Assembly: GCF_040546815.1 (NCBI RefSeq) | Contig: NZ_JBEPOO010000001.1 | Span: 3,782,001 to 3,846,000, forward strand | DNA: 64,000 nt | DNA from: Devosia sp. 2618 | GTDB lineage: Bacteria > Pseudomonadota > Alphaproteobacteria > Rhizobiales > Devosiaceae | Direction of reading: 5' to 3' | Shown: positions 34,441 to 44,217 of the stretch, piece by piece | Numbering within the stretch: position 1 is the first letter of the stretch | Layout: each line of letters starts with the position of its first letter | Notes under the pieces: model-generated | What the model saw: the letters and a program-made list of their open reading frames with translations, nothing else | Told to the model about the DNA's origin: nothing | Database searches by the model: none | Program-made: the position numbers and the translations under genes

Positions 34441-35022
34441 ATGATGAGCGACGACAACGCCGCCTCCGGCGAGACGCCCGAAGTCGAAATCCCGACCGAA
34501 GTCGAAATCGATCCGACCGAGGCATTGCGCGCCGAGAATGCGGAACTCAAGGACCGGGTGCTGCGCACTCATGCCGAGATGGAAAACCTGCGCAAGCGCA
34601 CCGAGCGCGATGTCGCCGATACGCGCAGCTATGCCATTGCCGGTTTTGCCCGCGACATGCTGAGCGCCACCGATGCGCTGAGCCGCGCCCTGATGGTGCT
34701 GCCAGCCGAAGCGCGTGAGCATGGCGATGCGACCACCAAGAGCCTTATCGAAGGCATCGAAATGACCGAACGCGAAATGCAGCGCCTCCTGGCCAAGCAT
34801 GGCGTGACGCCGATCGAAGCCGAGGGCCAGAAGTTTGACCCGCACAAGCATCAGGCGATGTTTGAAGTGCCCGATCCCAGCCGTCCCGAAGGTACGGTCG
34901 TGCAGGTGGTTCAGGCCGGTTTTGCCATCGGCGACCGCATCCTGCGCCCCGCCATGGTCGGCGTCGCCAAGGGCGGCCCAAGCCACGCGCCGGCTGACGA
35001 GGCGATTGATAAGAGCGTTTGA
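34441..35022 (+). CDS. grpE: Nucleotide exchange factor GrpE
   Basis: GrpE releases ADP from DnaK. The 193-residue protein has a long N-terminal coiled-coil helix (about residues 20-60, with [20 protein letters not shown] then LRKR), the four-helix region, and the C-terminal beta domain with [33 protein letters not shown] and PAMVGVAKG, all diagnostic. ATG 34441 is chosen, with ATG 34444 equally possible; the ribosome site is weak. It follows hrcA by 130 bp, the usual hrcA-grpE arrangement. Downstream is a copy of the structured repeat at 35044. Confidence 0.95.
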   Translation: MMSDDNAASGETPEVEIPTEVEIDPTEALRAENAELKDRVLRTHAEMENLRKRTERDVADTRSYAIAGFARDMLSATDALSRALMVLPAEAREHGDATTKSLIEGIEMTEREMQRLLAKHGVTPIEAEGQKFDPHKHQAMFEVPDPSRPEGTVVQVVQAGFAIGDRILRPAMVGVAKGGPSHAPADEAIDKSV

Positions 35023-35043
35023 GGTTTGGGGTGATGGCCGCCC

Positions 35044-35162
35044 GTGCCATTCGAGCGTAGCTCTCATGGTCTTCTCGGCTAAAATCTGTCCACCGGACAG
35101 ATTTTGCGGCAAGGCCGCCGCCTCAAAGTTTCACGTGAATCCCCGCGCAAGCGGGGATTTTT
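35044..35162 (+). ncRNA. Structured repeat family copy 1 with adjoining terminator
   Basis: 35044-35142 is one of three intergenic copies (others at 41607 and 53264) sharing TGCCATTCGAGCGTAGCTCT, a central hairpin (here AAAATCTGTCC with GGACAGATTTT) and GTTTCACGTGAATCC. Directly after it CCCCGC-GCAA-GCGGGG-ATTTTT (35141-35162) is a rho-independent terminator. Hairpin bases covary between copies. It is either a small RNA or the 3' end of the hrcA-grpE transcript carrying a protein-binding site; RNA status is inferred. Confidence 0.45.
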
Positions 35163-35188
35163 GTTTGTGGGCAGGCACTCGCAGTCGT

Positions 35189-35315
35189 CCCCTCTCCCCT
35201 GAGGGGAGAGGGTCGGGGTGAGGGGTTCAGAGGTTGGCGGAAGCACAGTGCTTCAACTTGGTCTGAACCCCTCACCCGGCGCTGCGCGCCGACCTCTCCC
35301 CTCAGGGGAGAGGTG
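35189..35315. repeat. MITE-like palindromic repeat (family 2, copy 1)
   Basis: Terminal CCTCTCCCCTGAGGGGAGAGG palindromes flank inner GTGAGGGGTT and AACCCCTCAC inverted arms. Related copies are at 53076-53202 and 62006-62130. Confidence 0.85.
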
Positions 35316-35330
35316 ATCAGAAGAGTTCGC

Positions 35331-35966
35331 CTACCCCAAAATATCCTTGCTCATCACCCGTTCCACCCCAGCCTCCGCCATGTCAGCCCACGCCTTTGCC
35401 AGGCTCCCGGCATTGTCGATCGCGCGCGTCGCGTCTTCGATGACGGTCACGTCAAACCCGGCGGCGGCGCCGTCGATGGCGGTCCAGCCGACGCAGAAGT
35501 CGGTGGCGAGGCCGACGATGTATAGTCGGCCGACATCGCGTTCGTTGAGATAACCGGCGAGCCCCGTCAGGGTTTCGCGGTCGGCTTCCTGGAAACCGGA
35601 ATAGCTGTCGATCTGGCGCGTATAGCCCTTGCGGATGATCAGCTGGCCGTGGGGAATGTCGAGATCGGCCGAGAGCGCTGCGCCGTGGCTGTTCCAGACG
35701 CAATGGTCGGGCCACAGGACTTGGGTGCCATAGGGCAGTTCAATGGTCTCGAAGGCGTTTTTGCCGTCGTGCTGGCTGGCAAAGGAAATGTGATCGGCCG
35801 GGTGCCAGTCCTGGGTGAAGACGACATTGGTGAAGTGTTTTGCCAGCGTATTGATCAGCGGCACGATGTCGTCGCCACCGGCCACCGCGAGGCTGCCGCC
35901 GGGCAGAAAATCGTTTTGCACATCGACGACGACCAGCACGTCCTGCGGGGTGATTTTTCGGGTCAT
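35331..35966 (-). CDS. pncA: Nicotinamidase/pyrazinamidase
   Basis: The enzyme turns nicotinamide into nicotinate for NAD salvage. The 211-residue isochorismatase-fold protein shows the triad: Asp in LVVVDVQNDFLPGGSLAV, Lys in LIIRKGYTRQIDSY, and nucleophile Cys in VGLATDFCVGWTAID. Metal ligands are in FTQDWHPADHISF. The start overlaps the stop of pabBC (ATGA), so the two are translationally coupled although their pathways differ. Confidence 0.94.
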   Translation of the reverse strand: MTRKITPQDVLVVVDVQNDFLPGGSLAVAGGDDIVPLINTLAKHFTNVVFTQDWHPADHISFASQHDGKNAFETIELPYGTQVLWPDHCVWNSHGAALSADLDIPHGQLIIRKGYTRQIDSYSGFQEADRETLTGLAGYLNERDVGRLYIVGLATDFCVGWTAIDGAAAGFDVTVIEDATRAIDNAGSLAKAWADMAEAGVERVMSKDILG

Positions 35967-37750
35967 TGGTCGTCTCCTGTTCTAGTCCACTCGGCTTGCA
36001 TCAGGCCGCGCACGGAATTGCCGAGCCAGATTGCGTCCGCCGTCTCAAGGTCCGCAAGGGTCAATCGCTGTTCGACGGCGCGACCGGAGGCGATGAGTTC
36101 GGCACGCAGCGTCCCGGGCAGGAGACCGGCCGAGAGCGGCGGGGTGAGCAGCGTGGCATTGCGCTCAACAAAGAGATTGGTGATCGAGCCTTCAGTCAAC
36201 TCATCGCGCTCATTGAGGAACAGCACTTCGTCGACGCCCAACGCGGCATGGGCGCGCTGGCGCGGCTCGTCGTAAAAGGCGCGGTTGGTGGTTTTATGCG
36301 CCAGCCACAGGCTTTGCGAATCAAGCCGCTCGGGGGCGATGGAGAAACGAAACACCGGAGGATTGGCGGGCAGGGGCACAAAGGTCAGCGCTGCGCCGGT
36401 TTCGTTCAGCGTCAACCGGACGCGCATCCGGTCAGCCGGGAATGTCGTGGTGCCGTCTTCGAGCAAAGCGATGATTTCGGCCATGTCGAACCGAAACCCG
36501 AAATAGCGGGCCGATTGGGACAGCCGCTCCATGTGGCGCTCGAGCAGCCAAAAACCCTTGTCGCGCTCCCAGAGCAGAGTTTCGATCAGGGTGACGTCGC
36601 GGGCGGGTTCGGTAAAAAATGCCATTTTGAGCAGGGCCTCGCGATATTCGTCGTCTGCAACACTATCGGCGACGATGCCGCCGCCAATGCCGATTTCGCC
36701 TTTGCCGTGCTGGTCGATGACGGCGGTGCGGATGGCGACGTTCAGCGTCAGATCGCCATTGGGGGCGAAGTGGCCGATCGAGCCGGTATAGACGCCGCGC
36801 GGCCCGGCTTCGACCTGATGGATGATTTCCATGGCGCGCAGTTTGGGCGCGCCGGTGATCGAGCCGCAGGGGAAGAGGTTTTCCAGCAGCTGGGTGGTGC
36901 TGACGCCGGGGCGGCGCTGAGCGGTAATGCCCGAGGTCATGGTGTGAAGCGTGCGATAGGTTTCGACGGTGAAAAGGTCGGTGACCTTGACCGAGCCGAT
37001 CTCCGCGATGCGGCCGAGATCGTTGCGCAAGAGATCGACGATCATCAGGTTTTCGGCGCGGTTCTTGGCGTCGGCGGCCAGCTCGGCGCGCCCGGCGTCG
37101 TCCTCGGCGATGGTGCGGCCGCGCTTGAGCGTGCCCTTCATCGGCCTGGCGTTGAGGGTCGTGCCGCGAGCCGAGACGAACAGTTCGGGTGAGCGGGACA
37201 GGATCCAGTGGGTGCCGGTATTGATCAGCGCTCCATAGGAGACCGGCTGCTTGCGCACGAGATCGCGATAGAGCGCGACCGGATCGCCGTCCAACTGGAA
37301 GTCGGCCTTGAAGGTGAGGTTGACCTGATAGGTATCGCCCGACGCGATCAGCGATTTGACCGTATCGAAGGCCGCGCCGTAGCTGGTCTCGTTTTGACGC
37401 GGCACGATGTTGATGGCGGCGCCGGTCTTGGTGCCGACGATGGCGGCGAGGCGGGCATCGACTTCGGCGGCGGTCAGCCGTTCGGGCGCGTCGTACAGGC
37501 CGAGCCAGAGCAGAGGCGCGCCTTCGGGCAGGAGATGAGTGAGGCGTTCTTCAAAGACAAAGCCCAGCTCATAGGCCAGAAAACCGGCGGCATGGAGGCC
37601 CTTGGCCTGCGCCGCTTCTAGCTGGGAAAGTGCTTCCCGGACCCCTGTCGCATCATGGGCAATCAGCACCGCGTGCGGGCTGGTAAACAGCAGGTTCTCG
37701 CCATTGGGAGCGAGCGTGTCGTGAAGCAGCACTGTGCCGGGAGCAAACAT
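35963..37750 (-). CDS. pabB: Fused aminodeoxychorismate synthase component I and lyase (PabB-PabC)
   Basis: This 595-residue bifunctional protein serves folate synthesis: it makes 4-amino-4-deoxychorismate from chorismate and then releases pyruvate to give p-aminobenzoate. Residues about 1-370 are the chorismate-binding domain (SGDTYQVNLTFKA, LFVSARGTTLNARPMKGTLK, FPCGSITGAPKLRAMEIIHQ). Residues about 385-595 are a class IV PLP lyase (EVLFLNERDELTEGSITNLF). The fusion is common in alphaproteobacteria. The glutamine amidotransferase partner PabA is not in the window. Confidence 0.93.
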   Translation of the reverse strand: MFAPGTVLLHDTLAPNGENLLFTSPHAVLIAHDATGVREALSQLEAAQAKGLHAAGFLAYELGFVFEERLTHLLPEGAPLLWLGLYDAPERLTAAEVDARLAAIVGTKTGAAINIVPRQNETSYGAAFDTVKSLIASGDTYQVNLTFKADFQLDGDPVALYRDLVRKQPVSYGALINTGTHWILSRSPELFVSARGTTLNARPMKGTLKRGRTIAEDDAGRAELAADAKNRAENLMIVDLLRNDLGRIAEIGSVKVTDLFTVETYRTLHTMTSGITAQRRPGVSTTQLLENLFPCGSITGAPKLRAMEIIHQVEAGPRGVYTGSIGHFAPNGDLTLNVAIRTAVIDQHGKGEIGIGGGIVADSVADDEYREALLKMAFFTEPARDVTLIETLLWERDKGFWLLERHMERLSQSARYFGFRFDMAEIIALLEDGTTTFPADRMRVRLTLNETGAALTFVPLPANPPVFRFSIAPERLDSQSLWLAHKTTNRAFYDEPRQRAHAALGVDEVLFLNERDELTEGSITNLFVERNATLLTPPLSAGLLPGTLRAELIASGRAVEQRLTLADLETADAIWLGNSVRGLMQAEWTRTGDDQ

Positions 37751-37902
37751 GGCGTTGTTCTAGAAGGTTTTGCGCGGGTCGTCACCGGGCAAACCCGGTT
37801 TGAACGGGCGCAAAATCCGGTACGTTTCTGATCGAGGCGGCGCGATGGGGCCGTGGTAAATCGCAGGCATTCGTTCTGTCTCACCGCACAAAGAGATGAT
37901 CC

Positions 37903-38205
37903 ATGCTGCAGCATGTCCTTCGCGCCACGGCGCTGGTTGTTGTTCTGGCCGGTGCCAGCACCGCCGCCGAATATGATTTCGTTGTCACCAACAAGACCGA
38001 TGATGATGTCAATTCGATCTTTGTCCAGAATGGCAAGGTCAACAATTTCAAACGCGTGCCGTCCAATGGCGAACGCTCAATGACCATCACGCTGCCCGAT
38101 GGCGTTTGCATAACCCGGATTCAGGTCGGTTTTTCCGGCAACGAAGCGGTGTTCAACGAAAGCTATGATGCCTGCAATAGCGGCGGGCTGGACCTGATCT
38201 ACTAG
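37903..38205 (+). CDS. Small exported beta protein, 100 aa (paralogue 1)
   Basis: A signal peptide (LRATALVVVLAGASTA) is followed by a short mature domain EYDFVVTNKTDDDVNSIFV, ...GERSMTITLPDGVCITRIQV and a second Cys near the end (YDACNSGG). The same layout, FxLxNxS..., an acidic middle, a GE turn and Cys-containing strands, occurs in the next gene, so the two look like diverged paralogues. This is a common type of small periplasmic protein of unknown function. ATG 37903 is the only reasonable start. Confidence 0.7.
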   Translation: MLQHVLRATALVVVLAGASTAAEYDFVVTNKTDDDVNSIFVQNGKVNNFKRVPSNGERSMTITLPDGVCITRIQVGFSGNEAVFNESYDACNSGGLDLIY

Positions 38206-38327
38206 GTCGACCACATCCCCCCGAATCAGGCGCTTTGACTGGCCCGGCTGGGGATATTTGAGAAATTATGCCCGCCTGTTATAGAGGCTGGCCCCGGCCG
38301 GTCGCCGGGTGGATTGGGGGACTATCC

Positions 38328-38660
38328 ATGAACAGTTTTTTGAAGGGCGGCCTAGTCGCTCTGGCGCTGCTGGGCGGCGCGCTGCCGACATTTGCGCAGG
38401 ACGTTGAATTCACGCTGATCAATTCGAGCTCGCACTCGCTGCATTACTTCTACACCAACCCCAGCAATCACGACGCCTGGGGCGAAGACCTCCTGGGTGA
38501 TGTCGGCACGCTTGAGCCGGGCGAACAGGGCAATGTGTTTATCGGCGATGGCTCGGACCAGTGCCTTTATGACTTCCGATTCGAGACCGCCGAAGGCAAT
38601 CTGCTCGAAGTCTATGAAGTCGATATCTGCGAGCTGGGCAGCTACACGCTGACCGACTAG
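38328..38660 (+). CDS. Small exported beta protein, 110 aa (paralogue 2)
   Basis: The product has a signal peptide (NSFLKGGLVALALLGGALPTFA) and the mature domain DVEFTLINSSSHSLHYFYTN, DAWGEDLLGDVGTLEPGEQG and two Cys (QCLYDF, DICELG). It follows its probable paralogue by 122 bp. ATG 38328 is chosen because the signal peptide starts there. It ends 70 bp before the dnaK promoter. The function is unknown. Confidence 0.7.
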   Translation: MNSFLKGGLVALALLGGALPTFAQDVEFTLINSSSHSLHYFYTNPSNHDAWGEDLLGDVGTLEPGEQGNVFIGDGSDQCLYDFRFETAEGNLLEVYEVDICELGSYTLTD

Positions 38661-38727
38661 CCCCAATAAGCGCGAGGCCGGGCACAATCTGGCCTCTCAC
38701 GCTACTGGCAAATCTCCTAGCGAAGCG

Positions 38728-38756
38728 CTTGAAGCCTTTCGGCGCCCCCCCTATAT
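38728..38756 (+). promoter_or_regulatory. Candidate heat-shock (RpoH) promoter of dnaK
   Basis: CTTGAAG (38728-38734) and CCTATAT (38750-38756) are spaced like alphaproteobacterial RpoH promoters (CTTG, about 18 bp, CYTAT). They lie about 125 bp before the dnaK start. Confidence 0.5.
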
Positions 38757-38879
38757 AGCCTCCAAGCCCTTGAATGGGCGCATTCCAGTTGCAAGGAACC
38801 CGGCCTTGTAAAGGCCAAGGAGCTGCTTCCTTTGTGAAGGGCTCCAGCACGGGTTTGCTGAAAGAGAGGCTACATTTAA

Positions 38880-40796
38880 ATGGCTAAAGTTATCGGTATC
38901 GACCTGGGCACCACCAATAGCTGCGTTGCAGTGATGGACGGCTCCAATCCTAAGGTTATCGAAAACGCGGAAGGGGCGCGCACCACCCCATCGATGGTCG
39001 CCTTTTCCAAGGATGGCGAACGTCTCGTTGGTCAGCCGGCCAAGCGCCAGGCTGTGACCAACCCAGAAAACACCCTTTTTGCCGTCAAGCGCCTGATCGG
39101 CCGTCGTTACGACGACAAGGTCGTGGCCAAGGACAAGAACCTGGTGCCGTTCAAGATCGTGCCCGCCGACAATGGCGACGCATGGGTTGAAGCATCGGGC
39201 GACAAGTATTCGCCGAGCCAGGTCTCGGCCATGATCCTGCAGAAGATGAAGGAAACCGCTGAGAGCTATCTCGGCGAGACCGTCACGCAGGCCGTCATCA
39301 CCGTTCCCGCCTACTTCAACGACAGCCAGCGCCAGGCCACCAAGGACGCAGGCAAGATTGCCGGCCTTGAAGTGCTGCGCATCATCAACGAGCCAACCGC
39401 AGCGGCACTCGCATACGGCCTCGACAAGAAGAACACCGGCACCATTGCGGTCTATGACCTTGGCGGCGGCACCTTCGACGTGTCGATTCTGGAAATCGGC
39501 GACGGCGTGTTTGAAGTGAAGTCCACGAACGGCGACACGTTCCTGGGCGGCGAAGACTTTGACATGCGCCTGGTCGACTACCTGGCCGACGAGTTCAAGA
39601 AAGAGCAGGGCATTGACCTGCGCACCGACAAGCTGGCTCTGCAGCGCCTCAAGGAAGCTGCCGAAAAGGCCAAGATCGAACTTTCGAGCCAGACGCAGAC
39701 CGAAATCAACCTGCCTTTCATCACCGCCGACGCTTCCGGCCCAAAGCACCTGACGCTCAAGCTCAGCCGCTCCAAGTTGGAGTCGCTAGTTGATGACCTG
39801 ATCCAGCGCACGCTGGACCCTTGCAAGCAGGCCCTCAAGGACGCTGGCGTCACTGCTGCCCAGATCGACGAAGTCGTGCTGGTCGGTGGCATGAGCCGCA
39901 TGCCCAAGGTGCAGGAACTGGTCAAGCAGCTGTTTGGCAAGGAACCCCACAAGGGCGTGAACCCTGACGAAGTCGTGGCACTGGGCGCCGCCATTCAGGC
40001 CGGCGTGCTGCAGGGCGACGTCAAGGACGTGCTGCTGCTCGACGTGACCCCGCTGTCGCTCGGCATCGAAACGCTGGGTGGCGTGTTCACCCGTCTGATC
40101 GATCGCAACACGACCATTCCGACCAAGAAGAGCCAGACCTTCTCCACCGCCGAAGACAACCAGTCGGCAGTGACCATCCGCGTGTTCCAGGGCGAACGCG
40201 AAATGGCCGCCAACAACAAGCTGCTGGGCAATTTCGACCTCGCCGGCATCCCATCCGCACCACGCGGCGTGCCACAGATCGAAGTGACCTTCGACATCGA
40301 TGCCAACGGCATCGTGCAGGTTTCGGCCAAGGACAAGGGCACCGGCAAGGAGCAGCAGATCCGCATCCAGGCTTCGGGTGGTCTTTCCGACGCCGACATC
40401 GAAAAGATGGTCAAGGAAGCCGAGCAGAACGCTGACGCCGACAAGAAGAAGCGCGAAGCTGTCGAAGCCAAGAACCAGGGCGAAAGCCTGATCCACTCGA
40501 CCGAGAAGTCGCTCAAGGAATATGGCGACAAGGTTGGTCCCGAAGTCAAAACCGAGATCGAAGCTGCCGTTGCTGACCTGCGCGGCGTGATCGATGGCGA
40601 CGACGGCGAAGTGATCAAGGAAAAGACCGAGGCGCTGGCCCAGGCATCGATGAAGCTGGGCGAGGCCATGTACAAGGCCAGCCAGGCGGAAGCCGAAGCC
40701 AAGGCCAATGGTACGGCCGACGATGAGGACGAAGACGATGTCGTCGACGCCGACTTCGAAGAAGTCAAAGACGAAGACGACAAGAAGCAGGCCTAA
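38880..40796 (+). CDS. dnaK: Chaperone DnaK (Hsp70)
   Basis: DnaK binds unfolded segments in an ATP cycle driven by DnaJ and GrpE. The 638-residue sequence is complete: [16 protein letters not shown] for phosphate 1, [19 protein letters not shown] for phosphate 2, [18 protein letters not shown], the linker [19 protein letters not shown], the substrate domain, and the acidic tail ending [16 protein letters not shown]. It is preceded by a candidate RpoH promoter and followed by a terminator. Unusually, dnaJ is not next to it but 2.3 kb further on. Confidence 0.99.
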   Translation: MAKVIGIDLGTTNSCVAVMDGSNPKVIENAEGARTTPSMVAFSKDGERLVGQPAKRQAVTNPENTLFAVKRLIGRRYDDKVVAKDKNLVPFKIVPADNGDAWVEASGDKYSPSQVSAMILQKMKETAESYLGETVTQAVITVPAYFNDSQRQATKDAGKIAGLEVLRIINEPTAAALAYGLDKKNTGTIAVYDLGGGTFDVSILEIGDGVFEVKSTNGDTFLGGEDFDMRLVDYLADEFKKEQGIDLRTDKLALQRLKEAAEKAKIELSSQTQTEINLPFITADASGPKHLTLKLSRSKLESLVDDLIQRTLDPCKQALKDAGVTAAQIDEVVLVGGMSRMPKVQELVKQLFGKEPHKGVNPDEVVALGAAIQAGVLQGDVKDVLLLDVTPLSLGIETLGGVFTRLIDRNTTIPTKKSQTFSTAEDNQSAVTIRVFQGEREMAANNKLLGNFDLAGIPSAPRGVPQIEVTFDIDANGIVQVSAKDKGTGKEQQIRIQASGGLSDADIEKMVKEAEQNADADKKKREAVEAKNQGESLIHSTEKSLKEYGDKVGPEVKTEIEAAVADLRGVIDGDDGEVIKEKTEALAQASMKLGEAMYKASQAEAEAKANGTADDEDEDDVVDADFEEVKDEDDKKQA

Positions 40797-40819
40797 GCTT
40801 TTCAGGCAGTGCATCGAAG

Positions 40820-40848
40820 GGGTCCGGCGCCAAGCCGGGCCCTTTTTT
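40820..40848 (+). terminator. Rho-independent terminator of dnaK
   Basis: GGGTCCGGC (40820-40828) pairs with GCCGGGCCC (40834-40842), with TTTTTT following. It separates dnaK from the genes before dnaJ. Confidence 0.9.
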
Positions 40849-41052
40849 GTTAGGGCGACGGTGACGCCTCGACGGAATGACGTGGTGGGTGGCAGCGCCC
40901 TTCGGGTACCGCCAGCCGTTACCCTCGGGTCAAGCCCGAGCGTGACGATCCGCCATATGCCGCGCGGCCGCGTCATCGCCTTGACTTAACGACGTTTCGC
41001 GTGTTGCGCGTTTGCGATTAGCTAAATGCGCGCGGATGGCTTAGGGTAGCGA

Positions 41053-41523
41053 ATGAACATTCCAGACCCCCAATCCTTCACCGACCCCGATAAACTGCGC
41101 AAGCTCATGGCCAATGCCGTGCGCCTGGGCTACGACGACCTGGCTTTCGGCTGCCAGATCCGCATTGCCACACTGGCTGGCAATGCCTTCAAGGAACCCG
41201 TCGAGCGCGCCTTCATCACCGGCCTCGTTGCCGCTGAAGAATTCCGCACTGCCGACAATGGCCGTTCCACCAAGCTCACCAGCGTTCGCGCCAAGTACAA
41301 GCGCCTCGGCGCCGTGCGCGTGCTGTCCGACCAGATGATGGCCGAAGACTTCACCGACGGCTTTGACAAGCTGGTCGCGCATAACCGCGCCGACCTGACC
41401 GGCGAAGCCATCGTGATGAACAACGAAGACGATTTCACCGTCGACGTGGTCAACGCTGCCCGCAAGAAGCTGATGGAGCGCGGCGTGACGATTGGCGATA
41501 CGGAAGTGGCCGCCGACGCTTAA
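41053..41523 (+). CDS. Hypothetical protein, 156 aa, between dnaK and dnaJ
   Basis: I do not recognise this protein. It is soluble and mostly helical (DPDKLRKLMANAVRLGYDDL, VERAFITGLVAAEEF) with no export signal; the middle has GRSTKLTSVRAKYKRLGAVR, which could bind nucleic acid. ATG 41053 begins 12 bp after a GGCTTAGGG sequence. It stands alone behind the dnaK terminator and is followed by the structured repeat at 41607. Codon use is like the core genes. Confidence 0.7.
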   Translation: MNIPDPQSFTDPDKLRKLMANAVRLGYDDLAFGCQIRIATLAGNAFKEPVERAFITGLVAAEEFRTADNGRSTKLTSVRAKYKRLGAVRVLSDQMMAEDFTDGFDKLVAHNRADLTGEAIVMNNEDDFTVDVVNAARKKLMERGVTIGDTEVAADA

Positions 41524-41606
41524 GGGCAGGGGACGCTGAGGGGGCGTTTGCTGTTTTTGGGGTGCCGGGTGCAGGTGTCACGGGTCTCATGGCCTTGTCC
41601 ACCTTC

Positions 41607-41741
41607 GTGCCATTCGAGCGTAGCTCTCATGGCCTTCTCGCTTCAAATCGCTCCACTGGAGCGATTTATCCCTTCGGGAACAGCTCGAAGTTTCACGTGA
41701 ATCCTTATTTGGCCCTGGAGTAATCCGGGGCCGTATTTTTT
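41607..41741 (+). ncRNA. Structured repeat family copy 2 with adjoining terminator
   Basis: 41607-41704 carries the shared 5' block, the hairpin AAATCGCTCC with GGAGCGATTT, and GTTTCACGTGAATCC. A terminator follows (GGCCCTGGA with TCCGGGGCC, 41711-41732, then TTTTTT to 41741). Compared with copy 1 the hairpin differs at paired positions. RNA status is inferred. Confidence 0.45.
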
Positions 41742-41836
41742 GGCGGGACCCGTTCCGCCCAGAAAAGCCCATGATTGGGTCAAACTGCCGGCTGGTTTGA
41801 AGCGCTCTAAGATGTTCACGACATCGCGAGGCGACC

Positions 41837-42901
41837 ATGGCCGATTCCAATTTCCACTCCCCGATCAATGCTGCCCAATCAGATTCCATCGGCCGTCTGG
41901 CCGAATTGATCGGCGGCGATGCCATGAGCCGGATCGACACTGACATGAAGCTGGTGCTGGACCGTTTGCGCGATCTGGGTGCACGGCCGCTCGAAAACAT
42001 TCCGCCCCATGTCGCGCGCCGGCAGCCGCGTGCCGCTGAAGCTATCACCGCCATTCTGGGTCAGCAGCAGCGCGAGCGGCCGGACGATGGGGTGCAGACC
42101 GAGGACCGCATGGTGCCCGGCGCCGAGGATAATCTGGCGGCGCGGCTCTATCGCCCGTCGGGCCTGCTGACGCGCCTCAATCCAATGGTGCTGTATTTTC
42201 ACGGCGGTGGCTTTGTCACCGGCGACCTCGATAGCCACGATGCATCGGCGCGCGCCATTGCGCGGCGCACCGGGGCCATCGTGGTGTCGGTCGCCTATCG
42301 GCTGGCACCCGAGCACAAATTTCCCGCCGCTCATGACGATGCCTGGGCGGCCTGGCGCTGGCTGACCGAACAGGCGCGCGAGCTGGGTGGCGATCCGCGT
42401 CGCATCGCGGTGGCCGGTGAAGATGCTGGAGCGAACCTTGCGGCGCATGTCGCGATCTCGGCGCGTGTGGCCCGCAGCACGCGCCCCATCCATCAATTGC
42501 TGATCCATCCAATTGCCGGTGGCGATCTCACCACCGCCTCCTATGGTCAAACGCTGCGTGCGCGGCCGGTTGGTCTGCCCGCCATGCGCTGGCGCTTTCG
42601 GCATCTGCTGAGCGAGGAAAGCGAAATCCACGATCCGCGCATTGATCTGGTATCGCGCGATGATCTGGCGGGTATTGCCCCGGCGACTATTATTCTGGCC
42701 GGCATCGATCCGCTGCGCAGCGAGGGCGAGGCACTGGCCGAAGCGCTTGAGCGAGCTGGTGTCGACGTCACCTGCTGGACCTATGAAGGCGTGACGCAGG
42801 GCTTTTTCGGGCTGGGCATGGTGGTGACCAAGGCGCTGTTTGCGCAGGGCGACGCTGCCGATGCGCTCAACAAGGCGTTCGTTCCGGCACGCCGCGTCTA
42901 G
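41837..42901 (+). CDS. Alpha/beta hydrolase of the HSL type with altered catalytic residues
   Basis: The 354-residue protein has the hormone-sensitive-lipase-type fold. The oxyanion motif HGGG (122-125) and YRLAPEHKFPAAHDDAWAAW are intact, and the acid is present at D291 in AGIDPLRSEG. The nucleophile motif GDSAG reads GEDAG (194-198), with D196 in place of Ser. The His loop reads VTQGFFG, with Q321 in place of His. The codon GAT for D196 is unambiguous in the sequence. It is therefore probably not a normal esterase. It lies 158 bp before dnaJ on the same strand. Confidence 0.88.
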   Translation: MADSNFHSPINAAQSDSIGRLAELIGGDAMSRIDTDMKLVLDRLRDLGARPLENIPPHVARRQPRAAEAITAILGQQQRERPDDGVQTEDRMVPGAEDNLAARLYRPSGLLTRLNPMVLYFHGGGFVTGDLDSHDASARAIARRTGAIVVSVAYRLAPEHKFPAAHDDAWAAWRWLTEQARELGGDPRRIAVAGEDAGANLAAHVAISARVARSTRPIHQLLIHPIAGGDLTTASYGQTLRARPVGLPAMRWRFRHLLSEESEIHDPRIDLVSRDDLAGIAPATIILAGIDPLRSEGEALAEALERAGVDVTCWTYEGVTQGFFGLGMVVTKALFAQGDAADALNKAFVPARRV

Positions 42902-43074
42902 GCATTTGATCAGCAATGTTGAAGCCCTTGCCCACTCTTGCTATGAGCGGGCCAGTGGTTTTGTAGCTTCACGACCCCAGACCCCTTGCGGGTGGTGGGG
43001 TCGATTGCCATCTAGAGCTTAGGTTTTTGGCGGGGCGCGCATGACGCGACCTGCGGCGCATGGAGATTGGGTTT

Positions 43075-44217
43075 TTGTCCAAACGGGATTTTTACGAGGT
43101 GCTCGGCGTTCAGAAGGGCGCTGACGACGCCGCTCTCAAGAGCGCTTATCGCAAGCTCGCGATGCAGCATCACCCGGACCGCAACCCTGGCAACAGCGAA
43201 GCCGAATCCAAATTCAAGGAAATCAACGAGGCCTACGACACCCTCAAGGACGGCCAGAAGCGCGCCGCCTATGACCGGTTTGGCCACGCCGCCTTTGAAA
43301 ATGGCGGTGGCCGTGGGCCGGCCGGCGGCTTCGGTAATGATTTCAACTCGTCGATGTCCGACATTTTCGAAGACATTTTTGGCGACTTCATGGGCGGCGG
43401 TGGCCGTCGCGGTGGTGGCGGCGGCGGCGCGGCCAAGCTGCGTGGCGCCGATCTGCGCTATAATCTTGAGATCAGCCTCGAAGAAAGCTTTGAAGGCCGC
43501 ACCGTCGAGATCGACGTGCCGACACTGGTCGGTTGCACCACCTGCGATGGCTCGGGCGCCAAGCCGGGCACCGGCACCCATACCTGCCGCCAGTGCAATG
43601 GCCATGGCAAGGTGCGCGCGGCACAGGGCTTTTTCACCATCGAGCGCACCTGCCCGGTCTGCCAGGGTCGTGGCCAGATGATGGACCAGCCGTGCACCGA
43701 TTGCGCCGGCCAGGGCCGTCGTCAGGAAAACCGCACGCTATCGGTCGATATTCCAAAGGGTATCGAGGATGGCACGCGCATTCGCCTCGCCAATGAGGGG
43801 GAAGCGGGCCTGCGCGGTGGCCCTCCGGGCGATCTTTATATTTTCATCTCGATCCGGCCGCATGACCTGTTCCAGCGCGACGGCGCCGATCTTTATGCCC
43901 GCGTGCCGATTGCCATGACCACGGCAGCGCTTGGCGGCGAGTTCGAAGTGCCAACGCTTGATGCAGCGCGGGCCAAGGTCAAGGTTGCGGCAGGCACCCA
44001 GCCGGGCCAGCGCGTGCGCCTCAAGGGCAAGGGCATGCCGGTGCTCCGAAGCAAGGATGTCGGCGATCTCTACGTGCAGCTCGATATCGAGACGCCACAG
44101 GCCCTCAGCCGCAAGCAGCGCGAACTGCTCGAAGAGTTCGCCAAGCTCGAAACCGAAGAAAACAGCCCCACCTCCGACGGCTTCTTCTCCAAACTCAAGA
44201 AGATGTTTGAGGCGTGA
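43075..44217 (+). CDS. dnaJ: Chaperone DnaJ (Hsp40)
   Basis: DnaJ delivers substrates to DnaK and stimulates its ATPase. The 380-residue type-I protein has the J domain with HPD (HHPDRNPGN), a Gly/Phe region rich in GGG, four zinc-binding CxxCxGxG motifs ([32 protein letters not shown]) and the C-terminal substrate domains. TTG 43075 is preferred because the product then begins [12 protein letters not shown] and GGAG (43062-43065) is suitably placed; ATG 43060 would add five residues. The stop overlaps the GT8 start by 4 bp. Confidence 0.97.
   Translation: MSKRDFYEVLGVQKGADDAALKSAYRKLAMQHHPDRNPGNSEAESKFKEINEAYDTLKDGQKRAAYDRFGHAAFENGGGRGPAGGFGNDFNSSMSDIFEDIFGDFMGGGGRRGGGGGGAAKLRGADLRYNLEISLEESFEGRTVEIDVPTLVGCTTCDGSGAKPGTGTHTCRQCNGHGKVRAAQGFFTIERTCPVCQGRGQMMDQPCTDCAGQGRRQENRTLSVDIPKGIEDGTRIRLANEGEAGLRGGPPGDLYIFISIRPHDLFQRDGADLYARVPIAMTTAALGGEFEVPTLDAARAKVKVAAGTQPGQRVRLKGKGMPVLRSKDVGDLYVQLDIETPQALSRKQRELLEEFAKLETEENSPTSDGFFSKLKKMFEA

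Noticed and set aside
39786..40976. 396-codon minus-strand frame opposite dnaK
   Set aside because: Antisense shadow of dnaK codon bias.
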